From Rhizohabitans arisaemae (GTDB lineage: Bacteria > Actinomycetota > Actinomycetes > Streptosporangiales > Streptosporangiaceae): a stretch of DNA of 64,000 nt. Location: NCBI RefSeq assembly GCF_025996515.1, contig NZ_BLRH01000035.1, forward strand, positions 868,001 to 932,000. The letters run 5' to 3'. Shown piece by piece: positions 59,034 through 64,000 of the stretch (position 1 is its first letter; every line of letters starts with the position of its first letter). Under the pieces are notes generated by a model. The model made no database searches, was not told where the DNA came from, and saw only the letters and a list, made by a program, of their open reading frames with translations. Position numbers and translations under genes: made by a program.

Positions 59034-60875
59034 TCAGCGGGCGAGCTGGCTCAGGTCGCGGGAGGCGCCCGTGGAGGCCGACGTCGTCAACGCGGCGTAG
59101 GCCTGCAGCGCGGCGCTCACCGGACGGTCGCGGTCCCGCGGACGGTACCCGCCGAGCTCCGCGAGCAGCCGGGTGCGCCGGAGCGCGAGCTCGGAGTCGG
59201 CCACCGCGAGGTTGATGGAACGCCCCGGGATGTCGATCTCGATCGTGTCGCCGTCCTCGACCAGGGCGATGATCCCGCCCTCCGCGGCCTCGGGGGAGGC
59301 GTGGCCGATGGAGAGCCCGGAGGTGCCGCCGGAGAAACGCCCGTCGGTGATGAGCGCGCACGCCTTGCCGAGGCCGCGCCCCTTCAGGAAGGAGGTGGGG
59401 TAGAGCATCTCCTGCATGCCGGGGCCGCCCTTGGGTCCCTCGTAGCGGATGACGACCACGTCGCCCGGCTTGACCTTGTTGCCGAGGATCCCCTCGACGG
59501 CGCTCTCCTGGGATTCGAAGACCCGGGCGGTGCCGGTGAACCGCCAGAGCGACTCCTCGACCCCGGCCGTCTTGACGATGCAGCCGTCGGGGGCGAGGTT
59601 GCCGTAGAGCACCGCCAGGCCTCCGTCGCGGGTGTAGGCGTGCTCGTGGTCCCGGATGCAGCCCTGCTCGCGGTCGAGGTCGAGCTCCTCCCACCGGGCG
59701 TTCTGCGAGGCGCCCTGCGTGGTCCGCACCCCGCCGGGGGCGGCGTGCCACAGCTCCGTCGCCTCCGGGGAGGCGGTGGGCGACCGGACGTCCCAGGCCG
59801 CGAGGTACTCGGGGAAGGAGTCGCTGTGGATGCTGTGCACGCTGCGGATGAGCAGACCCGCCCGGTCGAGCTCGCCGAGGATGGCGGGGATGCCGCCCGC
59901 GCGGTGCGCGTCCTCCACGTGGTACTTGGCGGTGGCGGGGGCGAGCTTGCACAGGCAGGGGACCCGCAGGGAGATCTCGTTGATCTCCTTCAGCCCGAAG
60001 TCGACGCCGGCCTCCCGGGCGGCGGCGAGCAGGTGCAGGATCGTGTTGGTGGAGCCGCCCATGGCGACGTCGAGGGCCATGGCGTTGGCGAACGCGTCGT
60101 GGGTCGCGATGGACAGCGGCAGGACCGAGGCGTCGTCCTCGTCGTAGTAGCGGCGGCACAGGTCGACGACGGCCCGGCCCGCGTCCTGGTACAGCCGCTT
60201 GCGCGCGACGTGGGTGGCCAGGGTCGTGCCGTTCCCGGGCAGGGCGAGCCCGAGCGCCTCGACCAGGCAGTTCATGGAGTTCGCGGTGAACATGCCGGAG
60301 CAGGAGCCGCAGGTCGGGCAGGCGCTCTCCTCCATCTCCAGGAGCTCGGCGTCGGAGACGCTCTCATCGGCGGCGGCGATCATCGGGTCGATGAGGTCGA
60401 GCTTGCGGCCCGCGGTCCCCTTGCCCGCCTCCATGGGCCCGCCGGAGACGAAGACCGTGGGGATGTTGAGCCGGAGCGCGGCCAGCAGCATGCCCGGTGT
60501 GATCTTGTCGCAGTTGGAGACGCAGACGAGGGCGTCGGCGCAGTGCGCGTTGACCATGTACTCGACCGCGTCGGCGATGAGCTCGCGCGAGGGGAGGGAG
60601 TAGAGCATGCCTCCGTGCCCCATCGCGATGCCGTCGTCGACCGCGATCGTGTTGAACTCGCGGGGGATGCCGCCGGCTTCCCGGACCGAGTCGGCGACGA
60701 CCGCGGCGACCTCCCGCAGGTGCACATGACCCGGTACAAACTGGGTAAAGCTATTGGCGACGGCGACGATCGGCTTGCCGAAGTCGGTCCCCGCCACACC
60801 GGTGGCCCTGAGCAGTGCCCGGGCACCGGCCATGTTCCTGCCGTGCGTGACGGTACGGGACCTGAGGGTGGGCAT
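59034..60875 (-). CDS. ilvD: Dihydroxy-acid dehydratase IlvD
   Basis: A 613-residue iron-sulphur enzyme that dehydrates 2,3-dihydroxy-3-methylbutanoate and its methylpentanoate homologue in valine, leucine and isoleucine synthesis. Cluster ligands are in [13 protein letters not shown] (about residue 122) and [19 protein letters not shown] (about 194-210). Other marks are [20 protein letters not shown] and [14 protein letters not shown]-terminal substrate residues lie in [20 protein letters not shown]. Length is normal. purU follows on the same strand. Confidence 0.96.
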   Translation of the reverse strand: MPTLRSRTVTHGRNMAGARALLRATGVAGTDFGKPIVAVANSFTQFVPGHVHLREVAAVVADSVREAGGIPREFNTIAVDDGIAMGHGGMLYSLPSRELIADAVEYMVNAHCADALVCVSNCDKITPGMLLAALRLNIPTVFVSGGPMEAGKGTAGRKLDLIDPMIAAADESVSDAELLEMEESACPTCGSCSGMFTANSMNCLVEALGLALPGNGTTLATHVARKRLYQDAGRAVVDLCRRYYDEDDASVLPLSIATHDAFANAMALDVAMGGSTNTILHLLAAAREAGVDFGLKEINEISLRVPCLCKLAPATAKYHVEDAHRAGGIPAILGELDRAGLLIRSVHSIHSDSFPEYLAAWDVRSPTASPEATELWHAAPGGVRTTQGASQNARWEELDLDREQGCIRDHEHAYTRDGGLAVLYGNLAPDGCIVKTAGVEESLWRFTGTARVFESQESAVEGILGNKVKPGDVVVIRYEGPKGGPGMQEMLYPTSFLKGRGLGKACALITDGRFSGGTSGLSIGHASPEAAEGGIIALVEDGDTIEIDIPGRSINLAVADSELALRRTRLLAELGGYRPRDRDRPVSAALQAYAALTTSASTGASRDLSQLAR

Positions 60876-60977
60876 ATCGGTGCGCTCCCATCGCGAGACC
60901 TACGTCTCTAGATGGTACGGGTCACGTCCTGCCCGCGCACAATCAACGCGGCCTTCCCGGGCCCGGCCGGGCCGTCG

Positions 60978-61802
60978 TCAGCTGGGCGGATACCGGGTCG
61001 GCAGGACCGCTTCGGCGGCCTCGGCGATCTCCTGGACGTCGGCCGGGGTGAGGCACTTCTCCCGCTTGGTGATCCAGCTCCGGACCCTGCTCCCGTCGAA
61101 GACGTCGACTTCCCTGATGTTGAGGACCTTCCACGGGATGGAGGGACCGTAGATGGCCAGCGACGGGACGACCGTGATCTCACGCCCGAGTTCGTCGCTG
61201 ATCAGCTTGGCCGCGGTGCTGGCCTCCCAGTTGGCCTCGTCCAGCCGCGCCTTCTGGTTGAAGGGGCCGTGGAAGAGCTTGCGGTGCGACATCGCGCGGA
61301 CCGGCAGGCGCTTGTCCCACTTCTCGGAGTCCACGGCGTAGATGCCGGTGGGCCCCACCACGAGGTGGTCGATCTGCGCGTCGCTGTCGGGCAGCGCCCG
61401 GGCGTGGAGGGAGTAGTACCCGTTCCGCTCCAGCCGGCGCAGCTGCGCCTCGGTCCGCCGTTCCGCCACCGAGGCCCGGCGCCACGCCGAGACCGACGAG
61501 ACGGTGCGGGCGCGGTAGACGGTGTCGGCGATCGCCGCGATCACCGCGGCGGTGAGACCGACCCGCCAGTTGAGCAGGATCGTGAACAGGACGGCCGCCC
61601 CCAGCGAGACGATGAGACGCCGTCGCCAGTGGGCGTACTCCGGTTGCTGCAGGAACCCTTTGAGGGACGCCCGCTCCACGGGAGCGTAGGTCGTGGTCTC
61701 CTCGACGTCCGGGGTGCCTGCCCGGGGAGGTCGCTCGCTCACCCAGATCGGGGATTGCGCGTTGGCGTCTTCCGGGGTGTTCGCAGAATCCACACGAGGC
61801 AA
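60978..61802 (-). CDS. NERD domain (nuclease-related) protein
   Basis: A 274-residue protein. After an N-terminal soluble segment come two adjacent hydrophobic stretches (LIVSLGAAVLFTILLNW and VGLTAAVIAAIADTVY) that probably anchor it in the membrane. The C-terminal half is a NERD domain: DSDAQIDHLVVGPTGIYAVD carries the D-H ... D core and SEKWDKRLPVR the following lysine of the nuclease-like site. Function is unknown; the fold is related to Holliday-junction resolvases. The start is a TTG at 61802 or a GTG three codons on; neither has a strong ribosome site. Confidence 0.82.
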   Translation of the reverse strand: MPRVDSANTPEDANAQSPIWVSERPPRAGTPDVEETTTYAPVERASLKGFLQQPEYAHWRRRLIVSLGAAVLFTILLNWRVGLTAAVIAAIADTVYRARTVSSVSAWRRASVAERRTEAQLRRLERNGYYSLHARALPDSDAQIDHLVVGPTGIYAVDSEKWDKRLPVRAMSHRKLFHGPFNQKARLDEANWEASTAAKLISDELGREITVVPSLAIYGPSIPWKVLNIREVDVFDGSRVRSWITKREKCLTPADVQEIAEAAEAVLPTRYPPS

Positions 61803-62115
61803 GGTAGTTGACGCGCGGTTACCTGCCTAGTGTTGTGTAGTTCATACTTTTATCGCCGTGTTGTTCCGGTTCACCCGGGTGGAATACGGGTATTATTACG
61901 TTCCCTTTTCTCCGTTCCCTGGTGCAGGTTACGCCAAACTCGGCGACCGTCGGTGCCCGAGGGCCGGGATTTCTTGATGTGACTCCGCTCCGTCACCGTT
62001 TTCCTTCTCGGCTATCGAACATCCATTCGTTCGGCTGGGAGAGTTTAGTGGGAATTTGCGGGAGACAGCCCTCACCCCTCTGGTCAGGGTCCGCCCGGAA
62101 GATTACGTTGACATC
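61803..62115 (+). other. Divergent AT-richer intergenic region
   Basis: I see no gene here. The first 120 bases are AT-rich with TAGTTGACGCG and an imperfect inverted repeat (GGCAAGGTA ... TACCTGCC) overlapping the start of the NERD gene, which could be a promoter and operator. The rest is unremarkable. Confidence 0.45.
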
Positions 62116-62412
62116 ATGGTCAGCGGGATCGAGATCCTCGGGATACTGATCGCGGTGTCCGGAGGGATGTTCATAGTGATCGGTCTTCTCGTGGTCGCCC
62201 CCACGCTGAAGCGCTCCCAGGAATCACGGGTGGGTTCCCTGCCGCTCTGGTTCAACGGCCCGGGCGGTGCGGAGGAAGGCGTCGGCACCTCCAGGCTCGT
62301 CCTCACCGACCGCCCCGCGCACTGGGCGGCCGGCGGCACGGCCGACTGGACCGAACTCGCCAGGACCGCGGAGCCCGCCCGGGGCACCGGCGGCGCGTCG
62401 GCGGGGTGGTGA
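62116..62412 (+). CDS. Small single-span membrane protein
   Basis: A 98-residue protein with one N-terminal transmembrane helix (about residues 5-29, IEILGILIAVSGGMFIVIGLLV) and a soluble Gly/Ala/Arg-rich tail that is probably disordered. The ATG follows TTGACATC and is the first start that gives the helix at the N-terminus; the frame extends 20 codons upstream. I recognise no family. It is followed two bases later by the DUF5130 gene, so both are likely one operon, perhaps with the small protein as a membrane partner. Confidence 0.68.
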   Translation: MVSGIEILGILIAVSGGMFIVIGLLVVAPTLKRSQESRVGSLPLWFNGPGGAEEGVGTSRLVLTDRPAHWAAGGTADWTELARTAEPARGTGGASAGW

Positions 62413-62413
62413 C

Positions 62414-62776
62414 ATGCCGATCCTGACCTCTCCGCAGGCCGACGACGTCCGTACCGCCATCCGGCACGCCGCGCTCCGGGCGGACCTGCGGGTGGCCGTC
62501 TTCATGGGCTCCGCCCAGGGGCGCGCGCGCGACTACGCCGAGCGGCTGCACGCCGCGCTCGGCGACGAGCAGGCCCCCCGCGCCGTTCTCGTCTTCGTCG
62601 ACCCCGGGACGCACGCGCTGGAGATCGTCACGGGCGCGCTGATCCGCGGGCGGGTCACCGACGGGCAGTGCCGCCTCGCCGCGATGGCGATGGTCACGGC
62701 CTTCAGCGCCGGGGACTACGACGGCGGCCTCGTCCAGGGCATCGAGATGCTCACCGAGTACGCCACGCACAGCTGA
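62414..62776 (+). CDS. DUF5130 (TPM-like) protein
   Basis: A 120-residue protein of the DUF5130 family, which has a TPM-like fold: ADDVRTAIRHAALRADLRVA, YAERLHAALGDEQAPRAVLV, DPGTHALEIVTGALIRGR and the C-terminal AMAMVTAFSAGDYDGGLVQG. The role is unknown; members are frequent in actinomycetes. It has no signal peptide or helix of its own, unlike some TPM proteins, but it is paired with a small membrane protein. A good hairpin lies after its stop. Confidence 0.85.
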   Translation: MPILTSPQADDVRTAIRHAALRADLRVAVFMGSAQGRARDYAERLHAALGDEQAPRAVLVFVDPGTHALEIVTGALIRGRVTDGQCRLAAMAMVTAFSAGDYDGGLVQGIEMLTEYATHS

Positions 62777-62787
62777 GGTCCGGTACG

Positions 62788-62818
62788 GCCTGCGGGCGGC
62801 CCGGCGTCGCCCGCAGGC
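62788..62818 (+). terminator. Bidirectional terminator
   Basis: GCCTGCGGGCG and CGCCCGCAGGC form a perfect 11-bp stem with a nine-base loop between the DUF5130 stop and the stop of the convergent kinase gene. Confidence 0.82.
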
Positions 62819-62826
62819 GGATCCGC

Positions 62827-64000
62827 TCAGTCCGCGGGGTCCAGGGAGAGCCGGAACTCCAGGTGGGTTCCCCCGGCCTCGCCGCGGACCGTGCACCGCG
62901 CGCCCGGCCGGTCCAGGTGGACCATGAACCCGGTGAGCTGGGCGTTCACCGCCTCGACCATCGCGCCCGGCATCCGGATGTTGACCCGCCAGGCGCCCCG
63001 GTACCTGATGTAGAGCAGGATCCCCGTCCCGCCCGCCTCGATCGTGCAGCCGGGCCCGCCCACCGTGTGCGGGTCGTTCCCGGTGAGGAGGTGCCGGGTC
63101 CGGCCCACCGTGAGGTGGAGCGGAGGCGTCTCGTCTCCCCCCGGCGCGGGGACCGGAACCGGCCCGGCCGGAACGGGCGGACGTGCGGGCGGGATCCGGG
63201 CCGAGGGGTTCCGTTCCGGCGGGGTCGCCTCCGGGTGGAGCCCGTCCGGCAGGACGAGGGTCGGTGTGGGCCGGGCCGGCGGCGCCGTCCGGAGGCGCTC
63301 CGGCGTGGGATCCGGGGAGACCAGGGCCTGCAGAAGGTGGAACGCGGTCGGCCGGAGCGCGGGGTCCTTGCTGAGGCAGCGTTCGACGACGGGCCGCAGC
63401 GCCGCGGGTACCCCGCTCAGGTCGGGTGCGGTGTTGAGGATGTGGTGCGGGAGGGCGTTCAACGGGACGCTGCCGAACAGGGTCCGGCCGGTGGCCGAGA
63501 AGACCACGGTCGCGGCCCAGGCGTAGACGTCGGCGGCCGTGCCGACCGAGCCGACCTCGAACTGCTCGGGCGCCATGTAGAGCGGGGTGCCGAGGAGCCT
63601 GGTCGTCGGGCCCAGTGTGGTCTCCACCGCCCGGGCGATGCCGAAGTCGACCACCCGGGGCCCGTCCGGGCCGATCAGGACGTTGCCGGGCTTGAAGTCC
63701 CGGTGGATCACCCGGGCGTCGTGGATGGTGGCGAGCGCGGTGGCCAGCGAGATCGTCAGGCGTTCCAGGGCGGGGCCGGTGTAGGGGCCCCGCTCGTCCA
63801 CCGCCCGCTGCAGCGACGGTCCCTGGACGTACTCGCTGACGATGTACGGGACGTGCCCGTCCACGTCGGCGTCGAGCACGGCGGCCGTATAGGCGTGCCG
63901 GACCCGCCGGGCCGCGGCCAGCTCCTCGGTGAAGCGGCGGCGGGCGTCCGTCTCGCTCGCCCATCCGGCGCGGAGCACCTTCACCGCCACGCGTTCGCCT
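62827..64000 (-). CDS. Serine/threonine protein kinase, N-terminus cut by window edge
   Basis: At least 391 residues of a Hanks-type kinase; the glycine loop lies beyond the window. Visible are the ATP-binding lysine (VAVKVLRAG), the catalytic loop VIHRDFKPGNVLI, the magnesium-binding DFG (VVDFGIARAV) and MAPEQF at the end of the activation segment. The catalytic part is followed by a Pro/Ala-rich linker (about residues 250-310) and a C-terminal beta-rich domain with TVGGPGCTIEAGGTGILLY. No transmembrane helix is evident in the part seen, so it may be soluble. It is probably active, as all catalytic residues that can be seen are intact. Confidence 0.92.
   Translation of the reverse strand, partial: GERVAVKVLRAGWASETDARRRFTEELAAARRVRHAYTAAVLDADVDGHVPYIVSEYVQGPSLQRAVDERGPYTGPALERLTISLATALATIHDARVIHRDFKPGNVLIGPDGPRVVDFGIARAVETTLGPTTRLLGTPLYMAPEQFEVGSVGTAADVYAWAATVVFSATGRTLFGSVPLNALPHHILNTAPDLSGVPAALRPVVERCLSKDPALRPTAFHLLQALVSPDPTPERLRTAPPARPTPTLVLPDGLHPEATPPERNPSARIPPARPPVPAGPVPVPAPGGDETPPLHLTVGRTRHLLTGNDPHTVGGPGCTIEAGGTGILLYIRYRGAWRVNIRMPGAMVEAVNAQLTGFMVHLDRPGARCTVRGEAGGTHLEFRLSLDPAD

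Overview
This is high-GC DNA (about 70% or more over most of its length) with GTG and TTG starts, four-base start/stop overlaps, AGGAGG-type ribosome sites and actinomycete-restricted families (DUF6879, DUF5753 regulators, DUF4328, DUF5130, PucR, SCO4402-type, BldD-type boxes). It comes from a filamentous actinomycete chromosome, most likely Streptosporangiaceae or a near relative; the family assignment is inference. I found no rRNA, tRNA, CRISPR array or insertion sequence. Layout: 0.2-3.8 kb is an accessory patch holding a DUF6879 / XRE-DUF5753 regulatory cassette, an S-adenosylhomocysteinase-like gene cut off by a deletion, and the WD40-repeat tail it was joined to. 4-7.7 kb has an ABC exporter pair, decayed copies of the permease 3' end, a phosphotransferase-like gene and cobD. 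7.8-10.5 kb is a lower-GC accessory islet with a solitary AAA15-type ATPase and a Tox-REase-5 toxin with its Imm52-like immunity gene. 10.8-16.7 kb has cobQ, a SHOCT protein, a YbhB lipoprotein, a second ABC pair and a PucR regulator. 16.8-23.3 kb has two MFS exporters (the second with a TetR repressor, a quinone reductase and three operator-like palindromes) and a second toxin/immunity pair. 24-30.2 kb carries an oxidoreductase with an ECF41 sigma factor, then a LexA-type SOS cassette (two boxes, a tiny ORF, DUF6504, DnaE2). 30-36 kb has secreted and lipoproteins, an orphan response regulator and a MacB/FtsX-type ABC system. 36-41.6 kb returns to corrinoid synthesis (cobC, cobT, cobA/cysG), interrupted by a SUKH immunity-like gene. 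41.6-46.2 kb is a translationally coupled pair of dynamin-like GTPases facing an SSB paralogue. 46.8-64 kb is mainly chromosomal: a membrane diguanylate cyclase, EttA, truncated haemoglobin GlbO, an MscS channel, an NsdA-like regulator, an HNH nuclease, a prolyl oligopeptidase, PurU, IlvD, a NERD protein, a DUF5130 protein and a Ser/Thr kinase cut by the window edge. How genes connect: cobD, cobQ, cobC, cobT and cobA/cysG serve one pathway (adenosylcobalamin and sirohaem) but sit in separate small operons. BldD-consensus boxes precede the diguanylate cyclase (one mismatch) and the NsdA-like regulator (full match). With the dynamin-like pair and the SSB paralogue, this suggests that 41-54 kb is tied to development and sporulation septation. 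The two toxins share an N-terminal helical module but carry different C-terminal domains, each followed by its own immunity gene.
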